Shown here in pieces: positions 50,958 through 63,771 of a stretch of DNA of 64,000 bases (positions within the stretch are counted from its first letter, which is position 1; each line of letters starts with the position of its first letter). Origin of the DNA: Babylonia areolata (lineage: Eukaryota > Mollusca > Gastropoda > Neogastropoda > Buccinidae); contig NC_134883.1 of NCBI RefSeq assembly GCF_041734735.1, positions 21,997,247 to 22,061,246 on the forward strand, written 5' to 3'. The position numbers and the translations under genes were made by a program. The notes beneath the pieces were generated by a model. It was not told the origin of the DNA and searched no databases. It was given only the letters and a program-made list of their open reading frames with translations.

Positions 50958-51299
50958 CTGACAGCGACCCAGACACCAGTTTTGTCCCGGGGGGCCATTC
51001 TTCCCTGAGGGAAGGACGGTTTTGTCCAGGCGTTGATGAGAGACCAGCCACCATGCAGTCTTCAAGTGGACACACTGTCCTTTCGCCTCGCCTTTCGCAG
51101 TCAGTGTGGCCTGGATAGGTGGAGATGTGTGGCCTTTGCCTTACCTTTAGTGGTGCTGCTTGCAGATGACCAACATTTTCACATGTGTGACTCGAGTTGA
51201 GTGGCAGCATCCCTAGCATAGGTCCATCTGAGATTGTGTTCTGCCAGTGTTTTGATATTGTGACCCCTTTGTGAATGCTTTAGGTGGTATGATGTGTGA

Positions 51300-51402
51300 T
51301 GAAAGGTCCATAAAGCCATCCCACATGACTTTTTTTTCCCCATGTGAGTAACATAAAGCCATCCCACATGACTTTTTTTTTCCCTTGTGAGTAACATAGT
51401 GA
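51300..51402 (+). repeat. Duplicated segment in SLMAP 3' UTR, about 47-bp unit
   Basis: AAAGCCATCCCACATGACTT, a T tract, then GTGAGTAACATA occurs twice in tandem. Each unit ends with a splice-donor-like GTGAGTAA. Confidence 0.85.
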
Positions 51403-52499
51403 TTTGACTGTGACATCTTTCTTCAGGACCGGACTTTGTTCTTTGTCAAGTTTGAAATGCCTAGGCGGTTGTGATTCTGCTTTGACAGAGGAAGGAATTT
51501 TTGTTTCACTTGGTTTACCCTCCTGCTGAAATTTCCACAAAGTTTGCATTTTCCCCCTCCTTACACTCAAACTCTGTGGTGACTGATGATTAAGCCTATC
51601 ATAAAGAAAATAGAAAGAAATGTTTTCTGAGCAAGTTCTTGCCCATGTATTGCTGTAATTGTTTGCAGCATATTTATTGCTCTATCCTGCATGTATGCAC
51701 AAAGACCATGGGGAAAAAGTAATCTGATCAACTTAATTGGATTTTTTACTTTCATGTGTTGTTCAAGATCTGTTTAATCTGGATAACTAAGGTTTTGAGA
51801 AAGGGCATCTCTTTTGGTTATTTTTATGATCATGTACTTCATTATCAGGATTATTTTTAGGCATCAGGAAAATGTTACATACTGATAATCAGGACATCAA
51901 ATTTTTAACATTTTCACTTCATTGTATTTCATTTTTTTTCTTTTGCTTTATATATTTGGGATCACTTTAAATTTAACAGTGAATAGTTGGACCAGGAGGA
52001 TCAGATTCAAGTAACGTTTCTATGATGTTTCTGTTGAGACCAAGATCTGATCAACATATCTTGATCAGTCTTTTTTTTTTTCTCTAAAGAATTTGAGCAA
52101 GGTGCTGTACATGACAAGCTTTTCAAGTCAAGTGCATTTCAAATTGCTGAATCTTTGGTGCAGACCACAACACAGGCAGCCTTTCTACAAGGATCTGATC
52201 TTTTGATGTCAGTAACAATTGTTCTTAAAGATGGATGCGTGTGCACATGATAAAGTGTGTTTTGAATCTGTCTCATTGTTGATGAAATCAAAACATGTTC
52301 AGTTTGTCATGTTTGTATATTTTGTTGCAGTAGTGCAGTCCTTGTCATGGAGGTTTATCTCGCTTGGTTTATGACAGATTTGAAAAGGAACATTTTGTAC
52401 TGAACAGTTATGCATTTTACAGTGTTATTAATTTTAAAATGTATAATTTGAGTATATATAAGTCCCTCCTGTAACATTTTAGCTTGTGCTTCCAAATGT

Positions 52500-52505
52500 A
52501 ATAAA
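52500..52505 (+). promoter_or_regulatory. Candidate proximal polyadenylation signal (AATAAA)
   Basis: AATAAA in an AT-rich context 1.54 kb after the SLMAP stop codon. No clear GT-rich element follows closely. Confidence 0.4.
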
Positions 52506-54144
52506 GCAAAAGCTTTTAATTTAATTTTGAAAAGAAAGAATAATGTTATGTCAGTTGACAGTTACAGGGGGAAAACGGTGTACATATTAAAATAAATTTA
52601 GCAGGACTGAAAATATAACATTTAAGCTGTTACACATTTCTATGACAGTGTAAGCTGAATCAAAATGAAATTGGAAAATAAAAAGTGGTGTTGTGCAATC
52701 TTGGTTTGCATTTTCAACTGTGATCTTTTTTTTATTTCATTTTTAGCACCCTAAGAGCTGTATTTATTCTTTTTCTTTAATGCTTTTACAATACTGATTT
52801 GATCACATGCCAGAATAGATGTTAATACTTCTGTCAGTGTGTTTTTTAAAATTGGTTGGTGATGTCAGATTACTTCTAAGAAATGATATAAGGACAAAAT
52901 GCCTTTTTTTTTTTTTTTTTTTTAGATGGAGGGTTCCTGCTGATACTTTCCTTGATAAAAATCAGATGTTTTCCATAACAGAGAAAGCATATTCTAATGA
53001 CACTTGATAATGCACAAATGGAAACACCTGTGATGCACTTTAAAAAAAACCTTTTTTTAAAAAAAGAAACAAATGAAAAACTTTCATCGATGTATGGATG
53101 GTTTTTAATGTATATATGAAAACACTATTTATTGATGAAGCACAGGTGTTTTTCCTAAGCACAGAACAATAGTCATACATTTTGACACTGTTGTGCTTGT
53201 TTTCCAGGCTCAAGACGTGTCATTTACTGAGGAGTCAGAGTCCAGAAAATGTGACTGTTTTACAGTAAATCCAGTCAGCAAACTTCAACAGCCCTAGCTT
53301 AGAAAGTTTGCTATTTTAAGATATTTTAGCATAATTGAAAACTATTTGCTAGTTGTTAAAAGATTTTTTTCAACATAATGGAAATGCTAATCTGTGGTAT
53401 TTATTGTTATTTATTCCTTGGAAGACTAAACAGGGTTGAATTGAAATTGTGTAACCCTGTAGTAATTGTGTCATATGAAATATTGTAGATATTGCACTTT
53501 TGCAAATTATAACAAATTATACTAATCTTAAGCTTAGTATGTTATGCATATATTTTCTCAAAGAACGTAACTTTGCTAGAAAACATAACTGCTATGGATA
53601 TGCATTGAGTTTGTGTTAATCATTGCATTTGTATATAAGTGTGTATGTGTGCGCGTGTGTGAGCAAAGATGTGCATTAGACTGTGAATGTACACAAGAGT
53701 TCAGTGAATTTGACTTTTTTCTTTTTCATTTTACCTTTCAGTGATGTTTCTCATGTGCTGTATTGAAAAAGGAGAGCTGAATACTGATTTTGACCTTCAC
53801 ACAATATGCCTCGATGATGATTTCCATTGGATGTTACTATTCAGTATATGAATCACCAACAAATAACTGAGAGATAAATAGTACAGATGAAGACAGTTGT
53901 ATTATATTTTGAGATTTGAAATTAGTTTGTGTCAGATTTTTTTCCATTCATCTCTGCAGGAGAAACTTTAATGGACTTAAATTATGACTGAAGTTCAGTT
54001 GATTGCTAACATTTTTCTCCTTGTTCTACTGAAGTATTAGAAATAATTTTCATTTTTGGTATATTCCTCCAGATATGTACTGTTACATCCTTTTCAGAAG
54101 GTTTTTTGTATTTATATAAGGTGTTTTTTGTTTGTTGTTTTTTC

Positions 54145-54150
54145 AATAAA
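54145..54150 (+). promoter_or_regulatory. Candidate distal polyadenylation signal (AATAAA)
   Basis: AATAAA after a GTTT-rich stretch (TTTGTTTGTTGTTTTTTC), 3.19 kb past the stop and shortly before the + strand composition changes from T-rich to A-rich. Confidence 0.4.
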
Positions 54151-54170
54151 TGGACTTGAAATTAATTCCA

Positions 54171-55121
54171 TCCACATTGCAAACTCTACGAGATTGAATA
54201 CAGTTTCTTTTTTTCTTTTTTAATACAAAAGCAGCCTGAATACTATTTGAGGTGGAGAAAAAATAGTTTTGAACAGTAGTCTTGCCAGTCATTGAACTGT
54301 GGTCGCGTACATTTATGCAAAGTATGTATGTGTGCATGCCTGTGTATGTCTGTGACTGTTTTTTGCCCAAATACAGTCACTTAAGTGTAAAAAGATTGAC
54401 CTGACATTCTTTTTTTTTCTTTTTTTTTTTTTTACATCTTTTAAATTTTCATTTTTATCCTTCACTTCTTTGATCAATGATTATATGAATGGTGAACAAA
54501 TCTGAACCAGTACAAACTGTCTTTAAGAAAAAGTTTCCAGTCTTGTATTCAGATTTTCTTTTGCAGATGTGATGAGATGACAGTCAAGTGTGCTGCCATG
54601 ATGTCCATATATTGATATTAACATTCAATTCATGTGTAATCAGTAAATATATTCAAAGTGATGGGTTTCTCTTTTGGTGAAGTGTATGTTTTTAGAAGTA
54701 TTTTGTGCTTATGAGGAGGTTCAAACCAATATTTTAGCCAATTAAGACAGATCAGAATATGTTCTCACACTCAAGAAAATGTATGTACACACACTCTCCA
54801 GGCCTCATCAGAACATGTGGCTTACGCATAAGGTCAGGAATGTACCGCATTCCTTTTTATGCAGATGTGGCATAGTGGAAATGATCAATCTGCATGTTTT
54901 AATGCCTTTTTGAAACTGAATCCATACTTACAAACATGCACACCACACGCTGCAGTTAATAGACAAGTGATCACACTGCATAAAAACACTTTTTAAAGAG
55001 TTTATTACATTGAGACAGACTCCAACAAACCAACACCCTCCCGAACTGAAAAGGGTAAAAAGTCACAACAGTGCTTTACATTTTGGCAGAACAAGAAAAC
55101 ATGGCTGTTCTACAGAAAGAC
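54171..55121. other. Region between the convergent transcripts
   Basis: Contains T tracts at about 54408-54432 and a diverged trace of the SINE 3' module near 54860-54915. Nothing coding. Confidence 0.4.
55001..55006 (-). promoter_or_regulatory. Candidate polyadenylation signal on the - strand
   Basis: AATAAA on the - strand (TTTATT on +), close to where + strand composition turns A-rich. It could end the convergent transcript. Many other AATAAA matches occur on the - strand further right, so this choice is weak. Confidence 0.2.
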
Positions 55122-56652
55122 TGAACCTGTTGCCTGCCTTGGTAAGTGATACTTGTGTCCCTTTTGTTGCACTGTTGTACTTCTACAAGACGGAACTCTC
55201 ACTTCCAATTTCATCAGCAATTCACGGTTGATAGTTAAAGGAAACGACCTACACACAGCCAGAGGGCCAGTTTCTCTTTCATCTTTTCTCTGTGTGTTAG
55301 TGGGCCACAGGCACGCAATGAAAACAAATTTGACTGAAAATCCTGGAATCAACTGTCATGCAGATAATTTTTAACCCTCAAGTGCTGGATATAATAAAAC
55401 ATACATACAGAAATCATGCTTAAAACAAAGAGATAGTTTGCCTCCGCTACCTGTGCTCTGATTTGGGGCATTTGTATGCTTATCAGTAAGAATAAATAGG
55501 TAAACCTACATATTTTTGGAAAGTAGAGTGAATGAAGAATCAGATAAAAGTAAGAAAAAGGCTGTACCTTGTATGTAGTTGGAGATATTCCATAGGATAT
55601 AATTAACAAATTTTGCACACTTGTTTTCAAAAAACGTCAACCACAATGTTTATAGGTATTTTCAGATCTTTTACAGAGTCAAAATCTCAAAATTGGAATT
55701 AAACTGTACAAAAAATGTTCTGGCTGCAGAATCATGATATGAATATAACTGAAACAATGAAATTATAAGCATTGTATTATTTGTTTGAGACACCCACCGA
55801 CGCCACGCACGCGCACATCTACAATACTTTATGCAATCACAGGCAAAAACAGAAATAAATGTTTTCTTTAAGCTCATGTTGCTTTCAAAAGCAGCAAGAA
55901 TGCTTTAAATCAAAATAATTTCCAGTTTTCTATCTTGATTTGGTCAAGAAATCAATAGATCCATGCCTAACCCACTTTACCACCCCTCCCCACCCCAATC
56001 GCCCACCCCCCAGTTTCTGTAGATGGAAACACAAAACTGAATGAACAACAAGCAAGCCAGCATGCCCAAGTGTCAAAATAACAAAGCCGTTTTCACCAGA
56101 ATCCCTGTCAGCAAACGAATCATCACTGGTGACAAGGTCACTCATTTCCTGAGCTTTGTCAACTTCAGTGTCACTCATTGTTTACAAAAAAAACCCGAAG
56201 ATCTGGACTTGTAAACTCGGTCAAAGTTTGTGCAAACACAAGCAGGGAGGCAGTAACACCAGAACTAGGCAGTTTTACGAAGGCTGCCGAGCATAGCCGT
56301 ACGATGTCGGACCTTATGTAAACAGAGCCACGACTGTGGCCCATCGCACTTCACCGGGAAAGCCACAATCTGTGGCTCATCGCGCTCTCCGGCTTAATCA
56401 CTTGATTTTATGGAAATTTTCTTTGATTTAAAACAATAACAAAAGGTATATAATGGAATTATAAATTTATCACCTACTTAAAAGTACAATGTATGAGCAA
56501 TCATCATGCAAATTTCCAAAGATATATGACTGAATTTTAAGGAAGGAGTGGACTTTATTTTGGTTTTTTACACTTCAGTGGCAACCCTGTTGTATGTTAC
56601 CAGCACACAGGAACAACAAAATTGTTTAAACGTTTGGCAAGCAAGGGATTAA
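55122..56652. mobile_element. Second piggyBac-like non-autonomous element, inverted relative of 9131-10162
   Basis: The left end (GAACCTGTTGCCTGCCTTGG, then GTCCCTTTTGTTGCACTGTT and TTTCATCAGCAATTCACGGT) matches the right end of 9131-10162 read on the other strand. The right end (GGCAAGCAAGGGATTAA) matches its left end. A - strand frame from about 56178 reads MSDTEVDKAQEMSDLVTSDD, then SFADRDSGENGF, an acidic start as in piggyBac transposases, with no catalytic core. Confidence 0.7.
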
Positions 56653-57274
56653 GAGAAAGCCTTCAAGACTCGTGTGATACTCATGTGATCTAGCACAGTA
56701 ATTATGGAATTGTTAGAAAATAAATAAAGTAAGTAATAAATCAGAGTAGAAGCCTTTCCAGAGTGCACAACACCATGGCAAAACAGGGCCTTAACTCGGA
56801 TCACAGGATCAGTCTCAAGAATAGCAATATTTTCTTTTGGATGTTTCCACATTGCAGAAAATCAATAAACGTGTTAAGCAGATTCAGTTATGTTCAGTTG
56901 CAGTTTCAAGACTGCCTGACACCATGATTAATAGAAAAAAAAGAGTACAGGCAAAAACAACAACAAAAATCATGAACTTGCAGTCCACAACTTATAGGCA
57001 TAACATATAGTTTAGATTTTTTTTTTAAGCAGGAATTTAAAAAGCAAGTATTTCATTGAAAAGGAAAAGGAATGTGATTTTAAGAATGTTTCACAATTTA
57101 TAAGTGAATACATTTCCTACTGACGTTGGCTATCTTACATGGAATTATTCACTTTCCAGCATAGTTCAACAAAATCTTGTTTTTGACAGCGAGAGGGAAT
57201 AAAATTGACCGGATCCTTGGGGATACATTTGACTGACTGATGCTATTTACAATTTTTAGGCAGTAGTAATACTG

Positions 57275-57335
57275 ATATATATATGTATATATGTGTGTGC
57301 ATGTGTGTGTGTGTATGTATATATATATATATATA
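57275..57335. repeat. (TA)n/(GT)n microsatellite
   Basis: TATATATGT mixtures over about 60 bp. Confidence 0.85.
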
Positions 57336-57629
57336 TAATATGATTTTCAAGTACAACCCCCCACCCCCAACCCCCAAGCTTGGGAACATAGGCAAATTCA
57401 CTCATTTTCCAGATTTTGGCAGCTTGCACCACTATATTACATTAACTGAACAAGACAATGACTTGTCAACCAGTGAAAATTGGTCTACTCCAGCAGCAAA
57501 ATAGGTGCTCATGCAGCACTGCACTGACAAGCCCACAAAATACTGATGTGTTTGTTAATTTATTTTTTTCTGTGAAAAATGTAGTATTCCAAGATGTGCC
57601 TGCTTCCTTTTCCCAGCTTGGGCTTCATG

Positions 57630-57850
57630 TTGTAAGAATTATTATTATTATCATTATCATTATTATTCTGGTTGCTTATTGTCCAGCCAACCATGCAAGG
57701 GCCATATCAGGACTGCCCAACTGCACATTATCTAAATGTTTAGCTCCTTAGGGGAAGACACTGTTCATGACACATTATCTTTATTGCTGAGCTCCTTTGG
57801 GCAAATAAGATTAGGCCGCGCTGAGAATGCCAGCCCTTCCGATTAATCTA
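57630..57850 (+). repeat. Dispersed repeat with ATT head
   Basis: ATTATTATTATCATTATCAT, GTTGCTTATTGTCCAGCCAA, CATATCAGGACTGCCCAACT and GATTAGGCCGCGCTGAGAAT. The segment CACATTATCTTTATTGCTGAGCTCC repeats an earlier CACATTATCTAAATGTTTAGCTCC within it. Confidence 0.5.
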
Positions 57851-60800
57851 TCATTCCCAGATTAAAAAACATTGTAAACAAGGAAAAAACAATACTTCAT
57901 GCCAAACAAAAAAATAAATAAAATACATAAAAATGCCATAGACAGGAAAAATAACACTGCAGAATGGACAGCCAGTGCACATCCTAGTGTATACAATGTC
58001 ATTAAATAATCACCAGAGCAGGACAGCACAGATACTACATCATAGACTGTGGAAAAGAGAAAAGGCGTCGAGGCTTGCTAAAAAAAAAAACAGAAAGGGA
58101 AATGGACTGGGAAGGCAGAAAAGGGAGACAACAGTGAAGGAAGAAAAAGGGCAGAAATAAAGAGAGCAATAGGATATTTCTTGCACAGAATTTCCAGTAG
58201 GTGGGGATGCTATTTATACTGAAAGACCCCCAGCATTCCACAGGGGATAGTAAGAAATACAATAATTGCCACAAGTCAGAGCTTTAAACTGCAAACACCT
58301 AGCAGTGGTTTAAAGTTATTCAGTTCTAGAAAAGGGTCATCCTACCTCCACTGATATTAAACAAATGAAAACTTGTCACATGTCTATGCAATATTTCGGA
58401 TTTTAAAATTTGGTCATGCCAAAAAGAAGCAATTATAAACATTCAAGTAAACAAATGGACAAGTAAAAGAAAGCCATACTCAAATGACCTTTCATCTTTA
58501 TACAAAAAAAAGAAACCCATACTCAAATGACCTTTCATCTTTATAAAAAAAATTAAAAAAAAATTTCCAAGTCAAATCATCTTCAATAATATTAATCACA
58601 AAAATGAACTGATTTAAACAATTGTTTAACGCATTCAAAGAAAAAGATGACTGAACTATAAACATCTGGGGAAAAAAAAGTGACCATGCATGTTTTACAT
58701 GATGCACTGAGTAGATGTTGAACATCTTGTCTTGTGTTAAAATAAACTATACAATGAACACATTTTGGGGAAAAAGAAAAAGAAAATCAGCTAACATGCT
58801 TCTCTTTGTGAAGTTCTGGGAGAATTCCCCAAAACAATAACACCAACAATTATATTTTTACACGCAAAACTGTCTATAAGTGAGCTGCAAATCATATAAA
58901 GCCTGAAGGAACATGTATACAGTTTCTGAAAACTGCAAACTAAAATCTGTTCACAGCAGCTGAACAATCAACATAAAGACAAGTCAAGACACTTGGTTTT
59001 GTCTCTGTTTCCTGATAAAACCTGGAGTACCACAGATTTTGTTTTGTTTTATGCTTTATCACTAACACAGAAACAACCAATAATATTTGGACACATTATA
59101 TACAGAGATCCATTACAAACCACCACCACAGAAATCAACACAGTCAATGAAAACATAATTACCATCATAGACACTTCTTTAGTAAAACTCCTTGCACCAT
59201 TTCATCTTTGACACATACATTACACAGTAATGAATAAAAATTTGATTCATCTCATCTCAGATTTGCTGAATCCAAAATCATATTAACTATCAGTTGATTT
59301 TAACGCCAAACGCACAACAAACTCGACCAGAACCACCAACCATCTTTGCCAAGAACATGCATTAGTCAGTCAAAACGACAACGCACCACTCTTTATTCTC
59401 TTTGCTTGGTTTCCAATGGCTGCAGCATAAACAAAGTGCACATGCAGATTTTAATCATACTCAATCTGACTGCTAACAAGAATAAATTTCTTTCTTTCTT
59501 ATTTATTATCTTTTTTCTTTTTTTTAATTTTTTTTATTTAGGTATCATTAAAATACTTATGAACCAGAACATGAAAGGACACTTGGCAATGTGCCAGTCT
59601 TTCTCTTACTCTTGTATTCGTTTCAATATCTTTTCTTGTGTCTTTTTCTCTGGTACGACCAGATAAAAAGTTTTGATTATCCCGATACCATTCACTCATG
59701 GCTTCTCATAGGTTAAAAAAGGTTAAAGATCCTATAGCCTTTTACTGCCATCAGGGTAATGAATTCATATCCACTGTGTGTAGGACTTGGCACAGAAAGG
59801 CAGGGCCCAATGATCTCCTTCCACTTTCACACCTTGAGGGAATTAAGAAAAATTTTGAGTAAAGGACAACACCATGCTGAAATGGGGCCTCAAAAACTGA
59901 TCACTTGTGAAAACTAGATCAGAAGCCCAACACCTGATTCTGCAATGGTACCGCCCTTCTCTCAGGAATGTGTGCATATTTGCAAAGGTTTGGTCAACAT
60001 GATTTTTTATTTTTTAATATATTTTTTATGTCTGCACTTTCTTCTCTCCAAGCAGCTTCTCCCTTCCAGTCAAGGATGGGGTTTGCAGATCTCTTTCTAA
60101 ACATCATTCTTTTCCATCCTTCATGGCCACAGTGAAAGACATCACTGACATTTACTTAAATCTTGCTTTCTTCTTTTGTCTTTTTTTTTTATTTTTTTAT
60201 TATTTTATTTTAATTTTAACATCCTTTCGTCAACATTCTGTGTATTCCTTAAAGACAACTCTCCTCATTTTTTGATTGGAAAATGAGGACTGCGTCCTTT
60301 ATCTGTTTTTCAGTTTTCCAACAGCTGGGTATATTGATAAATTATTTTTTGGTTGATCAAGAGAAATGATTCCTGCTTCCCAGATAAGTGTCATACCTAC
60401 ATGGCCACCACTCTAGATTAGTGTCATACCTACATTGCCACCACTCTACCTAGGTAACGGTGACATGGGTACGCAACAGAATATGACTTGACTGTTAAGT
60501 ATGATATGCATAAAATAAAATGTGCGTAGAAAGCTGCTGCGTCACTTCTGGATCTTTTTGCATTCTCTTTCAAATGCACAGAGTGATTATTCAAGTCATA
60601 CTATTTACATCATGAGGACAAATAAGAGCGTGCAATCAATTCCAAATGCGCAGTAAACTAGTCATTTTCACTACATCATACAGTATTACTTTAGCACAAC
60701 CAGAGAACTGTATCAGAATGAACACTGAGCAAGATTCATACCTTACAATGAACAAATTAACAAGATGCAACAACTTCAAAAATGATTGATGACACAAGTA

Positions 60801-62469
60801 GAAAAATGACTGATAACGCAACAGTTTCTATTAAAATGACTGATCATACTTTTTTTTAAATTTTTTTTTTACAAAACTGACATCATAAAACAACTAAAAA
60901 AAAAATTGTTTTTAACAACAACAACAACCCCCCCCCCCCCCCCCCTAAAAAAACAGACTGATGTATGATATAATTTGAATAAAAGTTACTGATGACACAA
61001 CATGAAAAATAACTTATGACACAACTTGAAACTGACAATGACACTAATTTAAAAAAAATGACTGATGATACAAACTAATCTGACTGATTACATGTCTTTT
61101 TTTATTATTATTATTGCACATTGCCATTTACAATCCAATGTGGACAAAACAAGCACCAGAAATAAGCATTACTCAAACTTTCCAGGAACTGAATACAATC
61201 ACCTGAGCGGAACAAAAAGGTTAAAACAGATCTGTTAAGTGAAACCATATATCATATGTAAAATGAACACATTTGGGGGAAAAACAAACTGTGCAGTTGT
61301 AGTAGATAACAATCTAAGCATGTCTGTGTCAAAGAATTTTAAATAAATACAAAATAATCAACATTTTTAGATGTAAAAAATCAAAGCACAATGTCCCTCA
61401 AGCCACACTGTATTATAACTGGTCAGAAAAATGTTCACATGCAAAGCAGCAAACTTGGAAGTGACATATATCAAGACACATTTTTTCATACATAAACATG
61501 CCGTCTTATGCGACATATGAACAAATAGTTTTGAGGCACTGGTCACCAAAACAAGGACAAACTAACTAGATTTATCTGTCCAGAGACCTTCCGTTTGTCA
61601 TAAAACTGTCCTTTCCCTCACCCCTCCATCCTGTAATGCCAACTACCACCCATCCTGAAACTGAAATAGACCAGCAACTGTGCACTGATAAAAATGCCCT
61701 AAATAACGAAACGAGATATATATTCGTAATGACAATTACATGTTACCGGTATTCCGAGCACATGTTTGACAGATTTAGTTTTCTGATGAGATCTGCCCAC
61801 CCAAGCAGCAAACCTTTTGACAAATATGGCCTCTCTCTGTTGTTACTGTTATCCTCATGCTACCAGTTCTATGAATACTAACAACCATTTTGCCAATCTG
61901 TTACATGGGAAGCCAACAACATGTACACAGTTCACTACATGGATACTGGCCATGCCAACTGCTAAAACAACATATTGTTACATTTTCATAGTTGAAAAAC
62001 AAGCAGCCTGAGTTCTTTTTCAAATTTCAGCACACTGCCAAAGATCCCTCCTCTAAACTAATACACATATTTTGTTTGTTTGTTTTGTTTTACAAAACTG
62101 ATTCCTTTTTTTTCTTCTTTTTTTCCAATCTTCCTTTAATACACTTGATTTTTTTCTCACAAAACTAATACTTTCTTTTTTCAAAGTCAAAATTTTTTTC
62201 AATACTGTTTTATACTGCACTGAATTTTAAGCACTGTCACACAAGCGAAATGCAAAGGCATTGCACCAACACCGATTCCTGTTCTTGGATTTTTCTTCAA
62301 GCAGTAAACTTCAGAGCCAACCTGGGATTTAAATGCCCTCAGTCTTGGGGAACAGAGTCATTTTGATATAGCAGTAGAGATAAATCTACTAAAATTAAAT
62401 GAAACATAATATACTGCATTAATAGATTTATTGCATGTTTAAATTGCATAAAGCTTTTTTGCTTTCTTT

Positions 62470-63345
62470 TCTTTTTCTTTTCTTTTTTTGCTGTCCCATA
62501 TCATCTGCATCATTTCAATGGCATTACTCCCACACTGCTCATTCCAAGTCCCCCATACACAGCCACACATGGGTTCGTCTGTCATAGTCCCAGCACTGTC
62601 AGTCTGCAAGGACCATCAGTGTTAGTTCACCAGGAGGCAACACACCAGAGGAGACCCTGCACTTCTGCTGAGTCACTTTGGTGGTGTTCAGTAGTGCCTG
62701 TTCTGATTTTGTGTACATTGGACACCACCTACTCAGCCCCCTGCTGATGACAATAATGGCTTAGCTGCGGAGCCAGACTGAGTGAGCATTACCCCCAGAG
62801 TGGAGACCACCACCACTTACCTTCAACAACAGCTTCCCATCAATCTGTCAACACTGAAGACCTTGAAATGACTCACCCCAAGCTCGGAAGTGGAGGGGAT
62901 ATCAAAACTGAGGTCACCATTAGAGCAGAGCATGAAAGGCCACATGAATTCGGACTTTTTTTATACTGATGATAAAGGGGGATGATGATGATGATGGTGA
63001 TGATGATGACGACGACGATACTGTTATGGAGGTCCATTTAGGTTTGGGGCTACATTTCAAGGCTGTACTCTACGCTTCCTGTCATAATAATATCCCAGTG
63101 TTAAGTGGGCTCTAGATACATACACTTGCAGTGTTGGCCAGGAAATAAGAGCAACACACCCAAAGACGCTTCCGTGAAGTGGGTGATACTGTGTTGTCTC
63201 AGTCTTCCTATTTAAGCCCATGCACACTCAACTCTGGGTAGAAGCTGGCCGCGAACACAAAATCCCACCTCCACTAGGATTCGAACCAGTGTTCTCCAAG
63301 CTGTCAGTACGTGAGGCTAACCACTTGGCCACAGAGTGGCTGGTA
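62470..63345 (-). mobile_element. Long composite tRNA-derived SINE, about 880 bp
   Basis: The - strand begins with a tRNA-like head: TGGCCAAGTGGTTAGCCTCA (A box) and CACTGGTTCGAATCCTAGTG (B box) at 63345-63275. A long body follows, with a (GAT)n interruption at about 62978-63018 on +, down to a segment (62550-62650) also seen alone at 29175-29285. It is far longer than ordinary SINEs and may be a SINE joined to another element. Confidence 0.6.
62978..63022. repeat. (GAT)n/(GAC)n trinucleotide repeat
   Basis: GATGATGATGATGATGGTGA then GACGACGACGAT, inside the composite SINE. Confidence 0.9.
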
Positions 63346-63771
63346 AAAATTTTTACATGAAGCTTCTTGAAAGGTACAGGTTCTAACTTGATATTTCTCC
63401 ACTTCCTTGCCTATTAAATCATTCCCCCATCCTTAAAAAAAAAGAAAAAAAAAGAAAAAAATCACATATAAGTACTTGCTTTGCTGCTTGCAGTACACTT
63501 GTACACTGTTCATCCATTCCACCCCTTTTTAATATACAGGTGAGTATTTTGCTCTGTTAAAACAAAGTTGGCAAGCAACTTTTTGTTGCTCTGAGCTCTC
63601 TAATGTTTCGAAGCAACCAGAAGTTAGTGACCTTTGTCTATGATCTGACCCTGTTCCGCTTGACTGAAGTCAGATCACTGAGCTCAGATCACTTCAAGCA
63701 GTCCAAAGGAGAGAAAAGTGTATTTTCTCAACACTGTCCCCAGAGCCTCTTGCTTGCTTTGGGAACATCTG

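Larger units (their letters stand above)
50958..54170 (+). other. SLMAP: SLMAP 3' UTR and downstream flank
   Basis: This T-rich, stop-dense sequence has no coding signal. Two canonical AATAAA signals fit possible transcript ends, at 52500-52505 and 54145-54150. A near-duplicate segment lies at about 51305-51400. I cannot tell which site is used. Confidence 0.6.
56653..62460. other. A-rich stretch with no recognised gene
   Basis: The + strand is A-rich (T-rich on -), with poly-A or poly-T tracts and a C16 run at about 60928-60945. A dispersed repeat is listed at 57630-57850. This would suit a long 3' UTR, intron or flank of a - strand gene. Short duplications occur at about 58470-58550 and 60385-60450. 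Confidence 0.4.

Noticed and set aside
63270-63345. A functional tRNA gene on the - strand
   Set aside because: It is the head of a long SINE. No complete cloverleaf was found.
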